Assembly (NCBI RefSeq): GCF_014062315.1
Contig: NZ_JACGLT010000006.1
Span: 186,001-250,000 of the forward strand
Reading direction: 5' to 3'
From: Gelidibacter maritimus
Lineage (GTDB): Bacteria > Bacteroidota > Bacteroidia > Flavobacteriales > Flavobacteriaceae
DNA length: 64,000 nucleotides
Shown: positions 37,152-45,802 of the stretch, in pieces
How the letters are laid out: each line of letters begins with the position of its first letter
How positions within the stretch are numbered: the first letter of the stretch is position 1
Position numbers and translations under genes: made by a program
The notes under the pieces: model-generated
Seen by the model: only the letters and a program-made list of their open reading frames with translations
Databases searched by the model: none
What the model was told of the DNA's origin: nothing

Positions 37152-38213
37152 ATGCAAGATCTTAAAATATCCTTACGAAAACCGTCTTATCCCATAACTG
37201 AAAAGTTACATGCTTATCTTTCTGACTATAATAGAAATATAAGACTGCCTATTTTTTATGACGATTTGCTACGGTTTCAAGGCTCGGTTGTTTTATACGA
37301 TAAAGATGATAATGATACGCTTTGGGTAAGGGTTTACTTCAATGAATTTGAACGCCAGGAAATAGATTTAAGTCTGAAGAAAGTCTACACCATTCTGCAC
37401 TCCGATGGGAATGAGCGTACCATTCCGTTTCTAAGTGTGGATGCCATTGATTATTGTACGTTTGGAAACTCTAAACCCTTTCGAATCAAGATCAGAAACA
37501 TTTTGAACGATAATTACACTTATTTTTATGTTAAGAAAGCAGATGCCTCACGCATCTACGGCTTGGAATTAGAGCACATGCTTTCGCCTTATAACTTAAA
37601 CTTTTTAGTGTTTCAGGATACGTTGATTGAAGAACATATTTCAGGGGTTCCGGGAGATGAATTTATTAAAAACATGTTGCCTACGTGTACGCCATCAGAA
37701 AAATCGCAGATAGCAAAAGAGTTTGTAAAGTTTAATGAACGCTGTATGATCAGACTTTTAGGAGATATGCGTTCATATAACTACGTCATTGTCCCGACGC
37801 ATGATTTTGATCACGTCGTCTATAAAATTAGGGCCATTGATTTTGATCAACAAAGTTACGAAGGCAAGTTTAATGTGTACCGACCACAATTTTTTAAGGA
37901 GAACTTGGCTATGGTCCAATTGGTACAAGAAAAGTTCCAAAAGGAATCCATTGATCAATATAAGTTAGAAGAACGCTCCATTATTGCCAAACGTTTAATT
38001 AGCTATCATGAGCGTATCAAGCAATTATTGGACTGTATGATTGACGATACATTATCCAAACCAGAACACATCCAGCGTCTTAAAATGACCATTTATGAAT
38101 ACACGCTCGATTTAAAATTTAAACGGAGTAAAAATATGGGTGAGATTGTTAAGAATGCCTTAGATTTTGTGCAACGAAATTATGAGACTGTTAATATGAA
38201 ACACTTGAGGTGA
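37152..38213 (+). CDS. Conserved protein of unknown function with kinase-like motifs
   Basis: The 353-residue cytoplasmic protein has no signal peptide or membrane segment, and I do not recognise a named family. The first 150 residues look like a beta-rich domain (GSVVLYDKDDNDTLWVRVYF, YTILHSDG). The second half contains LLGDMRSYNYVIVPTHDF (202-219) and IRAIDFDQQSYEG (227-238). That arrangement of GD, an Asn five residues on, and a hydrophobic-Asp-Phe-Asp about 20 residues later resembles the catalytic loop and metal-binding motif of kinase-fold enzymes of the aminoglycoside phosphotransferase, HipA or CotH kind. A helical C-terminus follows. The kinase idea is an inference only. The gene is divergent from the ABC operon and transcribed alone. 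Confidence 0.75.
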   Translation: MQDLKISLRKPSYPITEKLHAYLSDYNRNIRLPIFYDDLLRFQGSVVLYDKDDNDTLWVRVYFNEFERQEIDLSLKKVYTILHSDGNERTIPFLSVDAIDYCTFGNSKPFRIKIRNILNDNYTYFYVKKADASRIYGLELEHMLSPYNLNFLVFQDTLIEEHISGVPGDEFIKNMLPTCTPSEKSQIAKEFVKFNERCMIRLLGDMRSYNYVIVPTHDFDHVVYKIRAIDFDQQSYEGKFNVYRPQFFKENLAMVQLVQEKFQKESIDQYKLEERSIIAKRLISYHERIKQLLDCMIDDTLSKPEHIQRLKMTIYEYTLDLKFKRSKNMGEIVKNALDFVQRNYETVNMKHLR

Positions 38214-38218
38214 ATTGG

Positions 38219-38400
38219 TGGTGAGTGGTGAGTAGGTGAGTATTAAGTATTAAGAACCAAGTACTAAGTATTAAGTATCAAGTATCAAGATTCAAGGATT
38301 AAGAATCAAGAACCAGGACTCAAGAAACAAGACTTAAGAAACAAGAATCAAGAAACAAGACTCAAGAAACAAGACTCAAGATAGTGGATATAAGACTCAA
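38219..38400. repeat. Degenerate short tandem repeats (GTGAGTRGT and AAGNNTCAAGAA types)
   Basis: Directly after the stop codon comes a run of GGTGAGTGGTGAGTAGGTGAG. Then about 150 bases built from units such as AAGTATTAAG, AAGTATCAAG, AAGAATCAAG, AAGAAACAAG and AAGACTCAAG follow. Units are 7-14 bases and imperfect, with no spacers of constant length. Similar fragments occur after the DUF5606 gene near 47.56 kb. They sit between two convergent genes. Confidence 0.7.
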
Positions 38401-38488
38401 AACCGTAAAGCACTTAAAATTTTGGTCAGATAATTTTTAAATTGACAGGAATAAAGAAATGAAAATTAACAATAAGAAATAGTTCTCT

Positions 38489-39007
38489 TTAATTCCAATT
38501 CTCGTCAAAATCTAGGCTCTCGTAATCGTCAACGTCAAAATCGTCGTCAAATTCGTTATAATCATCAAACTCATCCTCGGCCTCAAACTTTTTTTGAGGT
38601 GCTTCAGTAGGAATTTGGCCATGTACAAACATTAAATTTGGGTAATCCGTACCTTCTGCCTCTTCAATTATCTCGCCTAATTCTACGTAAAAGGTCCACA
38701 TGCTGAAGAAATCATAAACATAAATGAGTCTCGTTTTCGATTTATGAACAACACTATTGATGGCAGTTTCGTTCATAAGCCTTACTTCCCCTTGAACATC
38801 GCCTGTATCAAACATTGGAATTTCCTCGCCTTGATTCCACTCTTCATCACTTAAGTAAAACGATGCCATTTCAATACCATCAAACCCGAATGCTTGTGTG
38901 ATACTATTATGTAGGTCTTCGAGAGTGTCTGTTTCTCGAATTTCTATATCCCTAAAAACATCATCATCGGTGTCGTTGTCAAGAATAATTCTGAATCTGT
39001 AAATCAT
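38489..39007 (-). CDS. pRiA4b ORF-3-like protein with acidic tail
   Basis: The 172-residue protein matches the plasmid pRiA4b ORF-3 family: YRFRIILDNDTDDDVFRDIEI, LEDLHNSITQAFGFDG, SFYLSDEEW, and RLIYVYDFFSMWTFYVELGEI. The last 40 residues are nearly all Asp, Glu, Asn, Phe and Tyr (EAEDEFDDYNEFDDDFD), with no counterpart in the core fold. The biochemical role of the family is not established. Despite the name nothing plasmid-like surrounds it. It starts 41 bases after the heme A synthase gene and may share its transcript. Confidence 0.85.
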   Translation of the reverse strand: MIYRFRIILDNDTDDDVFRDIEIRETDTLEDLHNSITQAFGFDGIEMASFYLSDEEWNQGEEIPMFDTGDVQGEVRLMNETAINSVVHKSKTRLIYVYDFFSMWTFYVELGEIIEEAEGTDYPNLMFVHGQIPTEAPQKKFEAEDEFDDYNEFDDDFDVDDYESLDFDENWN

Positions 39008-39048
39008 GGGTTAAATTTTAATTTGCAAAGGTAAACATTTTCCATTAT

Positions 39049-40068
39049 TTATCTGCTGAAGCGGTGTAAAGCAAATGTCATTGCAGACAGCAAGAAGAAT
39101 GCTCCTATTTGATGGGCTACACCTAACCATAACGGAACGCCGTAAATAATGGTCAGCACGCCCAATAAAAACTGAAGGCAAACAAGAAATAGTAAGCTGT
39201 CAATGCTTTTGGATTGTATGGGCGTCAGCGTCATTTGCTTTGCACGATACCAGATGATACCAATAATAATCACAACGATGTAAGCAATCGTACGGTGAAC
39301 AAATTGGATACCACTTGGGTTTTCAATCAGGTTGATATAGAAAGGTTCAATAGCATAAGCTGATTCGTGTATAAATTTGCCTTCATTCATAAAAGGCCAA
39401 TGGTTGTGGAGTAAACCAGCTTTTAATCCTGCTACAAATCCGCCATAAATAATTTGGATTGCCAAAACGATATAACCAACAACAAGGAGGTTTCTAAAGC
39501 TTTTATCGATAGGTTTCTTTTTAGGAAATTTTAAATCCAAAGCCACCCAAAGTGTTGCTGCAAACGTTAAAAATGCTGTGGTTAGATGGGCTGATAATCT
39601 GTAATGGCTCACGTTGGGCATATCCACCAATCCGCTTTTCACCATATACCATCCTAAAAATCCTTGAAATGCACCAAGTGCTAATAAAACCAAACATTTT
39701 TTTATGGTTTTTGAGGTAAGCTGCTTGGTTGCTAAAAAATAGATAAATGGAATAATAAATACGAGTCCAATCAAACGACCCATAACTCGATGCAGCCATT
39801 CCCAAAAATAAATACTTTTAAAATCGGATAATGTGAAATGCGAATGGAGTTTCTGAAATTCTGGATATTGTTGGTAAACCTCAAAGGCTTCCTGCCATTC
39901 AGCTTCATTTAAAGGCGGAATGGTGCCGGTAATGAGCTTGTAGTCGGACATCGACAATCCAGAATCTGTTAATCTGGTAATTCCACCTATTACTACCATG
40001 ATAAAGAGTAATGCGCAACCTGTAAGGAGCCAATAGATGACGTTTTTATTATCTTTTTGTTTTGCCAT
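39049..40068 (-). CDS. ctaA: Heme A synthase, COX15/CtaA family
   Basis: This membrane enzyme oxidises the C8 methyl of heme O to make heme A for cytochrome oxidase. The frame is open further upstream to 40179, but Met at 40068 (MAKQKDNKNVIYWLL) is preferred: it leads straight into the first helix, gives 339 residues as usual, and leaves the upstream REP-like palindrome non-coding. Motifs are VVIGGITRLTDSGLSM, FKSIYFWEWLHRVMGRLIG with conserved His, FLGWYMVKSGL, HYRLSAHLTTAF, GLKAGLLHNHWPFMN, IQFVHRTIAY and LGVAHQIGAFFLLS. These supply the heme-ligand histidines in two similar four-helix halves. Confidence 0.93.
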   Translation of the reverse strand: MAKQKDNKNVIYWLLTGCALLFIMVVIGGITRLTDSGLSMSDYKLITGTIPPLNEAEWQEAFEVYQQYPEFQKLHSHFTLSDFKSIYFWEWLHRVMGRLIGLVFIIPFIYFLATKQLTSKTIKKCLVLLALGAFQGFLGWYMVKSGLVDMPNVSHYRLSAHLTTAFLTFAATLWVALDLKFPKKKPIDKSFRNLLVVGYIVLAIQIIYGGFVAGLKAGLLHNHWPFMNEGKFIHESAYAIEPFYINLIENPSGIQFVHRTIAYIVVIIIGIIWYRAKQMTLTPIQSKSIDSLLFLVCLQFLLGVLTIIYGVPLWLGVAHQIGAFFLLSAMTFALHRFSR

Positions 40069-40128
40069 TTTATTTATAAAAAATTGAAATTGACGTTGAA
40101 CATTAATTTTAATTCCCATCGGTGATTT

Positions 40129-40150
40129 GTCCGTCCGTACCGATCGGCCT
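40129..40150. repeat. REP-like GC-rich element upstream of ctaA
   Basis: GTCCGTCCGTACCGATCGGC closely resembles the element at 7262 (GGTCCGTGCCGGTCGGA). It stands out in AT-rich DNA between two minus-strand genes. Confidence 0.45.
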
Positions 40151-40211
40151 AACACGATGTTTTTTGATTTAACCTTCATTTTTTGAACGCTTCACGCCAT
40201 CCAACATGCCA

Positions 40212-41642
40212 TTAGTCGCTTGCTATCACTTGCGTTAACCCCAAACGTTTGCCTTCCTCGAGCATCAAGTCATACGCCGCTTTGTGTTCATTGGGTATTT
40301 CTCCTTCTAAAATGGCTTCTTTGATACGCTCTTTTATAGTGCCAATCTCTCTTGAAGGCTTTAAGCCAAAGGCCGCCATGATTTCCTCACCCGAAATTGG
40401 AGGTTGGAAGTTTCGAATTTGATCGCGTTCTTCAACTTCAATAATCTTATCTCTGACAAGCTTGAAATTGTTATGGTATTTTTTAAATTTTCTTGGATTT
40501 TTTGTAGTGATATCGGCTTCGCAGAGTATCATTAAATCGTCCACATAATCACCAGCATCAAAAACCAAACGTCTTACAGCAGAATCGGTAACATCTTGTG
40601 CTAAAGCGATTGGCCGAGAACTCATGAGCACTAGTTTTTGTACAAACTTCATTTTTTCATTAAGTGGCATCTTCAATCGTTTAAACAAACGATACACCAT
40701 TTTTGAACCCTCAAACTCGTGTCCATGAAAAGTCCACCCCACTTTTTTACTAAATTTCTTAGTTGGTGCTTTGCCAATATCGTGTAAAAGCGCAGCCCAT
40801 CTTAACCAGAGATCGTCAGTGTTTTGAGCAATGTTGTCAACCACCTCCAATGTATGGTAAAAATTATCTTTATGACGTTGTCCTTCTTTTTCATCAATAC
40901 CTTTTAGGGCAACCAGTTCTGGTAAAATATAGTCCAAGAGACCAGTTTGTTCCAACAGTAAAAATCCGATGGAAGGTACCTCGCTTTCCAAAATTTTATT
41001 AAGCTCTACCACAATCCGTTCTTTCGTGATGATTTTGATGCGGTCCTTGTTTTTTGAAATTGCTATAAGTGATGCATTTTCGATGGTAAAGTTGAGCTGT
41101 GTGGCAAATCGGATGGCGCGCATCATTCGTAAAGGGTCGTCGCTGTAGGTAATATCCGGATCTAAGGGTGTTCTGATAAGCTTGGCATCTAAATCCTTAA
41201 GACCATCAAAGGGATCAAGCAAGTCGCCAAAACGGGAAGGATTTAAATCCAATGCCATAGCATTTATCGTAAAATCACGTCTATTTTGATCGTCTTCCAA
41301 AGTGCCGTTTTCGACGATAGGATTCCGGCTTTCTTCCGTATAAGACTCTTTGCGTGCGCCTACAAATTCCACCTCAATATCTTCGTAACGCAACATCGCA
41401 GTACCATAAGTTTTGAATATTTGAACCTTTGGGTGGTTGGGAATGTTCTTCGCCACTTGTCTAGCGAGATCGATTCCACTGCCTATGGCTACAATATCGA
41501 TATCCTTATGCTGTCCGCGCTTCAAGATAAAATCACGAACAAAACCACCAATGACGTAGGCGTCGATTCCTAACGCTTCGGCGGATTGGGATATGATTTT
41601 GAAAATGGGATGTTTTAAAGCGTTATTTTTCATAATATTCAA
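40212..41642 (-). CDS. cca: CCA tRNA nucleotidyltransferase with HD domain
   Basis: The enzyme adds or repairs the 3' CCA end of tRNAs. The 476-residue class II polymerase-beta-type protein starts with IDAYVIGGFVRDFIL and HKDIDIVAIGSG, the catalytic GGxVRD and DxD motifs. It continues with RRDFTINAMALDL, the R-rich substrate-binding helix DDPLRMMRAIRFATQL, and RIVVELNKIL. The C-terminal half has an HD phosphohydrolase domain (RWAALLHDIGKAPTK, FHGHEFEGSKM). Fusion of CCA and HD is common in Bacteroidota. The start could also be the Met three codons later. Sixty-two bases separate it from the upstream threonylcarbamoyl-AMP synthase gene. Confidence 0.95.
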   Translation of the reverse strand: MNIMKNNALKHPIFKIISQSAEALGIDAYVIGGFVRDFILKRGQHKDIDIVAIGSGIDLARQVAKNIPNHPKVQIFKTYGTAMLRYEDIEVEFVGARKESYTEESRNPIVENGTLEDDQNRRDFTINAMALDLNPSRFGDLLDPFDGLKDLDAKLIRTPLDPDITYSDDPLRMMRAIRFATQLNFTIENASLIAISKNKDRIKIITKERIVVELNKILESEVPSIGFLLLEQTGLLDYILPELVALKGIDEKEGQRHKDNFYHTLEVVDNIAQNTDDLWLRWAALLHDIGKAPTKKFSKKVGWTFHGHEFEGSKMVYRLFKRLKMPLNEKMKFVQKLVLMSSRPIALAQDVTDSAVRRLVFDAGDYVDDLMILCEADITTKNPRKFKKYHNNFKLVRDKIIEVEERDQIRNFQPPISGEEIMAAFGLKPSREIGTIKERIKEAILEGEIPNEHKAAYDLMLEEGKRLGLTQVIASD

Positions 41643-41704
41643 ATTTCAAAATCTAAATACCAAATGGATTTTTGGAATTTGGAATGTGAATTTTGGTGTT
41701 TTAA

Positions 41705-42262
41705 TTATCTGATGATCTTCACCCTCCCGTTTGCACTCAACTTAATAATTGAGGATGGTTTGGAACAATTTTTTTCGCGATGCAAATTTACGATATAGTC
41801 CACACCTTTTAAAATATGGGGTGTGATTTCTTTATATGATTTTGGAGTGGCTTCATGGCTTCTATTGGCTGATGTCGAAACAATGGGTTTGCCAAATCGT
41901 CTGAGCAGTTGAAAGCAAAAATCGTCATCTGGAATTCTGATGGCAATCGATCTGTCTTCTGCTACTAAGTTTTCGGCCAAATTTTGAGCTTCATCATAAA
42001 TAATGGTGATGGGCTCTTCAGAAACCTCAAAAATATCGTAAGCCACTTTCGGAATCTCCTTAACGTACTTGCTCAACATCCTATCGTCGGCCACCAGGCA
42101 TATCAAGGCTTTCTTATCCTCACGCTCTTTAAGCTGGAACACCTTTTTAACAGCTTCAGGATTGGTAGCATCACAGCCTATGCCCCAAACAGTATCCGTG
42201 GGATAGAGTAGGAGTCCACCGTCCTTTAAAACTTGTAAAGCATTTGATATTTCTTTTTGCAT
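41705..42262 (-). CDS. L-threonylcarbamoyladenylate synthase (Sua5/YrdC/YwlC family)
   Basis: The enzyme makes threonylcarbamoyl-AMP for the t6A37 modification of ANN-decoding tRNAs. The 185-residue protein is one YrdC domain: GGLLLYPTDTVWGIGCDATNPEAVKKVFQLKERE, then ALICLVAD, SIAIRIPDDDF and PIVSTSANRSHEATP. It is a TsaC-like short form without the C-terminal Sua5 domain. It lies between cca and a glycosyltransferase on the same strand. Confidence 0.94.
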   Translation of the reverse strand: MQKEISNALQVLKDGGLLLYPTDTVWGIGCDATNPEAVKKVFQLKEREDKKALICLVADDRMLSKYVKEIPKVAYDIFEVSEEPITIIYDEAQNLAENLVAEDRSIAIRIPDDDFCFQLLRRFGKPIVSTSANRSHEATPKSYKEITPHILKGVDYIVNLHREKNCSKPSSIIKLSANGRVKIIR

Positions 42263-42340
42263 ATTTTATAAATTGAAATTGAACTTGAAAATGAAGTTTA
42301 AAATCAAACTGATCGGTCCATTTTTTTTCTAAACTCTATA

Positions 42341-42376
42341 CATCACTCGCCACCCATTCACTCCCAACCCCCAGGT
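42341..42376. repeat. ACTCGCCAC-type low-complexity repeat at a gene end
   Basis: CATCACTCGCCACCCATTCA and CTCCCAACCCCCAGG form a C-rich degenerate array just beyond the stop of the GT2 gene, similar to the array at 17053-17100 and, in complement, to 38219-38243. Confidence 0.4.
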
Positions 42377-42384
42377 TTAAAAAA

Positions 42385-43140
42385 TTATTCCCTGTTTTTT
42401 CTTAAGAGCCACAATTTAACATAGCGCATAAAAACGACATAACCTTGCATATAACCTATAGTTAATCCTACCACACCATCTCGAAAACCACTTTGTACGA
42501 TATAATGCTTGAAAAATCCCCAAAAAGGCTTAATCACAAAATGATAAGGCGTTAAAGACCCAGTTTTTGGATCATAATCCTTGGCTTGCCATGTGGCGTA
42601 CCTGTTCATTTTTTCTATGTATTTGTCAAGTGTAGTATAACTGTAATGCAGGAATTTATTTTTTAAAGTGGCAGTTTCACCATTTGGAATGATCTCAGCA
42701 TGTACATGCTTGTCTTCATAGATACAAAAGTCACGTTTAAATAATCGAGTAACCTTGTCATTGCGCCAACCGCTATAATGGACGCGCTCACCCATGAAAT
42801 GATTGATTCTTCCAATTTTGTAGGCCACAATATTCGGATCTGGATCTTTAAGAATTTCTAAAATTTCTATTTTCAATTCAGGAGTCACACGTTCATCAGC
42901 ATCGACCAATAATATCCATTCATGCGTAGCTTGAGGAATAGCCCAGTTTTTTTGAGAAGCGGAATATTGATACTCTCTCCTAATAACCTTTGTTGCCAAT
43001 TCCTGTGCTTTTTCAAAAGTACCATCGGTACTAAAGCTATCTACGACGAGAATTTCATCGGCAAAATCAACAGATTTTACGACTGCGTCAATATTATGAA
43101 TCTCGTTGCCGGTAGGAATAATAGCAGTAAGCGTATGCAT
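42385..43140 (-). CDS. Glycosyltransferase family 2 (WaaE/KdtX-like)
   Basis: The 251-residue protein is a single GT-A domain: LTAIIPTGNEIHNIDAVVKSV, ILVVDSFSTDGT, and the DXD-containing WILLVDADERVTPEL. Then come INHFMGERVHYSGWRNDKVTRLFKR and VHAEIIPNGETATLKNKFLHYSY, which are characteristic of the LPS-core beta-glucosyltransferase branch (WaaE/KdtX-like). A C-terminal amphipathic stretch (KPFWGFFKHYIVQSGFRDG) is also typical. It probably adds a sugar to lipopolysaccharide core or another glycolipid at the inner membrane. The acceptor is not known. Confidence 0.88.
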   Translation of the reverse strand: MHTLTAIIPTGNEIHNIDAVVKSVDFADEILVVDSFSTDGTFEKAQELATKVIRREYQYSASQKNWAIPQATHEWILLVDADERVTPELKIEILEILKDPDPNIVAYKIGRINHFMGERVHYSGWRNDKVTRLFKRDFCIYEDKHVHAEIIPNGETATLKNKFLHYSYTTLDKYIEKMNRYATWQAKDYDPKTGSLTPYHFVIKPFWGFFKHYIVQSGFRDGVVGLTIGYMQGYVVFMRYVKLWLLRKNRE

Positions 43141-43454
43141 GTGAAGGGTTGATTTTGATCAAATTTAATTTAAATGCAAAAATAGGTTTTTTGCGTTATG
43201 GAATGCAACCTTTAGGCATCTATTAAGTAATGGATAAATCGACCCCGCTGTAGTAATGTGAAATTACATTACTAAAATCATTGAGGCCATCTTTAGTTGA
43301 AGGCATTGCTATTGGTCGTTATTGTTGTATCTATTAATAATCCAGCAACAGGATCTATTAATTAAGGTTCAAATTTCGATGGAAATATTAAGTAGACGTG
43401 TTTGTAACTTCAATATAATCGCAACAAATAAGTTGGTTTAGCCTCAAATAAATT
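43141..43454. other. Intergenic region with a 9-bp inverted repeat
   Basis: TAGTAATGT (43251-43259) pairs exactly with ACATTACTA (43266-43274) over a six-base loop, but no T-run follows on either strand, so it is not a typical terminator. The rest is AT-rich without recognised genes. Confidence 0.4.
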
Positions 43455-44564
43455 CTATGTGTTCTGTTGTTTTTTTATAGTATATGGTCTGTTGAAGCTT
43501 TTAAATGTGAAATACCCCAAGCGTTTTCTTATTTTATATTTTCGGAGTAGATTGAGTGGTTTCTTTTTAAGATGGCTTTTATCTTTGTGCAAAAACTCAA
43601 TACAAGCTTTAATAACACGCTGACTCGATTTACCGTCGTTATATGGATGAAGATTAAGGATGTAGGCCTCAATTTTTTCCATCAGCTCTTCGGACGGATT
43701 TAAAGCTTTTTCAAAAGCTGTTTCAATAGCATTGACATTATCAATGTCTATTAAAAACTCTTCGTAAACCTTATGCTTAAAAGTAACAACTGGTTTTTTT
43801 TGAAGCACAAATTCTTGTATTGCCGATGTCGTATCAGCAAAAAGGATATCTGCTTTAAAAAATAATGGTATTAAGTCCGTAGTGTCGTAAAACGTAAAAT
43901 TCTCGTTGTTCAAGGACTGCCATTTTCTGAAGATATATAAGGGCAACTTGGGATGTAAAACCATGATGAATTTATAGGCATTTGATTTTGATAGCCTTTT
44001 TATTTCCTCAAAAACCTTGTCGTCATAAGCTAGGCTTAAGCGTTCAGTAAAGGTTGAAGCAATCATTATGGTTGGAAGCTGAGAATTTGAGTCGGGTAAA
44101 ATATTTTGCTTTTCTTCTAAGGGAAACATGGGGTCTACCTTGCTCCAGCCCGTTTCTATAACCTCAAAATATTTCAATTCATTTGCAAGTCGGCTAAACT
44201 CGCTAGTTGTACTTGGTCCTTGTGTACAGTACAAATCATAAGAACCCCGGATTCTGAAATGATAAAATTTTCCATTTTTCAGAGGCCTTTTTTTTGCAAA
44301 GAAGCCGTGGAAAATCTGAACTTTTAATCCGGTTATAAAATCTGGAACATCATCGGTAGCAACTAATACCACATCCGGTTCATAGGAAACTACTTCCTGA
44401 ATGGTATCAAGTAAATAGGGGTTACCCTTTAGACCTTCTTTGCCATTGCCTGTATCGCTAAACCATTTAACGGTATTTCCAGTACGAAGAATTTCTTTCT
44501 CCAACGGATTGCCTATTGGAACTGCATAGCGGTAAGAGATATAAATTAGAAACTTGTAAGACAT
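43455..44564 (-). CDS. CDP-glycerol glycerophosphotransferase-like protein (TagB/TarF fold)
   Basis: The frame is open to 44597; Met at 44564 (MSYKFLIYISYRYAVPIGNPL) is preferred because the preceding 11 residues lack conserved character. The roughly 369-residue protein has the two-Rossmann layout of the CDP-glycerol:polyglycerophosphate glycerophosphotransferase family: KVQIFHGFFAKKRPL, TIMIASTFTERLSL, YKFIMVLHPKLPLYIF, TTDLIPLFFKADILFADTTSAIQEFVLQKKPVVTF. The basic C-terminus may bind membrane. In Gram-negatives such proteins make capsule or O-antigen phosphodiesters or act as plain glycosyltransferases. The acceptor cannot be told. The call is moderate. Confidence 0.75.
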   Translation of the reverse strand: MSYKFLIYISYRYAVPIGNPLEKEILRTGNTVKWFSDTGNGKEGLKGNPYLLDTIQEVVSYEPDVVLVATDDVPDFITGLKVQIFHGFFAKKRPLKNGKFYHFRIRGSYDLYCTQGPSTTSEFSRLANELKYFEVIETGWSKVDPMFPLEEKQNILPDSNSQLPTIMIASTFTERLSLAYDDKVFEEIKRLSKSNAYKFIMVLHPKLPLYIFRKWQSLNNENFTFYDTTDLIPLFFKADILFADTTSAIQEFVLQKKPVVTFKHKVYEEFLIDIDNVNAIETAFEKALNPSEELMEKIEAYILNLHPYNDGKSSQRVIKACIEFLHKDKSHLKKKPLNLLRKYKIRKRLGYFTFKSFNRPYTIKKQQNT

Positions 44565-44806
44565 ATGGTTATTTATATTAAAAGGAATTGAGGTCATATA
44601 GATACCTCAATAGGGTTCTCTTTTGCTAAATTCTATTTGGGACTAATCAATACAGCGCCTTTTATACAAGGATTCCTCCTAATAAACAGATGCAAATTGA
44701 GTTTATAATCCGAAACAGGATTTGGATATTCTATTTCAAAGTCTCAAACACCCGCTAGTTCCGTGCAGCTCACCAAGCCATCTTATCCCAAGGTTGGCGT
44801 TTCTAT

Positions 44807-45622
44807 TTACACCGCTACATCATATTCTCTCAGAGCATCATTCAAAGAGGTCTTCTTATTGGTGCTTTCTTTACGTTTTCCAATAATCAAGGCACAAGGC
44901 ACATTGTAGGTGCCAGCAGGAAATTCTTTAGCATAACTGCCAGGAATCACAACTGAACGTGCTGGGACAACGCCTTTCATTTCAATAGGCTTTTCTTGGG
45001 TCACATCTATAATTTTTGTGGAAGCGGTAAGGCATACATTGGCCCCCAAAACAGCTTCGGTTTCAACCTTTACGCCTTCAACCACAATACATCTACTCCC
45101 AATAAAAGCATTGTCTTCTATAATTACTGGTGCAGCTTGAAGCGGTTCTAAAACACCACCAATTCCAACACCTCCAGACAAATGTACGTTTTTACCAATT
45201 TGTGCACAACTTCCAACTGTAGCCCACGTATCAACCATAGTACCTTCGTCTACATAGGCACCAATATTTACATAGCTGGGCATCAATATTGTACCTTTGC
45301 TAATATAGGCCCCATGTCTCGCTACGGCGTGTGGAACCACACGAATACCTTTATCGGCATAGCCGCGTTTTAAAGGAATTTTATCGTGATATTCGAAAAT
45401 CCCCACTTCAAAAGTTTCCATTTTCTGGATTGGGAAATAAAGGACTACCGCTTTTTTGACCCATTCGTTCACCTGCCACCCATTCTCTGTAGGCTCCGCA
45501 ACTCTTAAAGTGCCTTCATCCAATAAACTAATGACACTCTTGATGCTTTCGATGGTGACTTTCTCTTTGAGCAATTCACGGTTTTCCCAGGCATTTTCTA
45601 TGTTTTGTTGAAGTTGATCCAT
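44807..45622 (-). CDS. dapD: 2,3,4,5-tetrahydropyridine-2,6-dicarboxylate N-succinyltransferase
   Basis: DapD succinylates tetrahydrodipicolinate in the succinylase branch of lysine and meso-diaminopimelate synthesis. The 271-residue protein starts at MDQLQQNIENAWENRELL. The frame is open 78 bases further, but that extension overlaps a promoter-like TATATTTG and has no conserved sequence. The left-handed beta-helix is visible in hexapeptide repeats (KGTILMPSYVNIGAYVDEGT, IEDNAFIGSRCIVVEGVKV), with GGVLEPLQAAPVIIED as the family signature. It acts in the same pathway as lysA at 11.8 kb. Confidence 0.95.
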   Translation of the reverse strand: MDQLQQNIENAWENRELLKEKVTIESIKSVISLLDEGTLRVAEPTENGWQVNEWVKKAVVLYFPIQKMETFEVGIFEYHDKIPLKRGYADKGIRVVPHAVARHGAYISKGTILMPSYVNIGAYVDEGTMVDTWATVGSCAQIGKNVHLSGGVGIGGVLEPLQAAPVIIEDNAFIGSRCIVVEGVKVETEAVLGANVCLTASTKIIDVTQEKPIEMKGVVPARSVVIPGSYAKEFPAGTYNVPCALIIGKRKESTNKKTSLNDALREYDVAV

Positions 45623-45641
45623 GTCTAAAGTTAAATTTTCA

Positions 45642-45649
45642 CAAATATA
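45642..45649 (-). promoter_or_regulatory. Candidate -7 box of dapD
   Basis: The minus strand reads TATATTTG, a full match to TAnnTTTG, 20 bases before the dapD ATG. No TTG at the usual spacing was found. Its position inside the longer open frame supports the later start. Confidence 0.4.
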
Positions 45650-45802
45650 AACGTAAAATTCGTAAAGGGAAATATTGAGCAATAAAAGGGGTACGGTCAA
45701 TTGAAATTACATGGAGTATATGTTTTTTGTATTATCGTTATCTAAAAGATAAAATTTAGAAGATTGAGTTTCAAAAACCTAGAGTCAGTAATTAAATTCC
45801 CT

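Noticed and set aside
38260-38400. Possible CRISPR array
   Set aside because: Units are 7-14 bases, imperfect and contiguous; there are no spacers of constant length and no cas genes nearby.
38489-39007. Plasmid or integrated element at the pRiA4b ORF-3-like gene
   Set aside because: The name reflects the first described member; neighbours are ctaA and cca, and no integrase, att site or replication gene is present.
40069-40179. Upstream extension of the heme A synthase frame
   Set aside because: The extra 37 residues are not conserved in character and include a REP-like palindrome; the Met at 40068 fits the family length.
45623-45700. Upstream extension of the dapD frame
   Set aside because: The extra 26 residues resemble no DapD sequence and contain a promoter-like TATATTTG.
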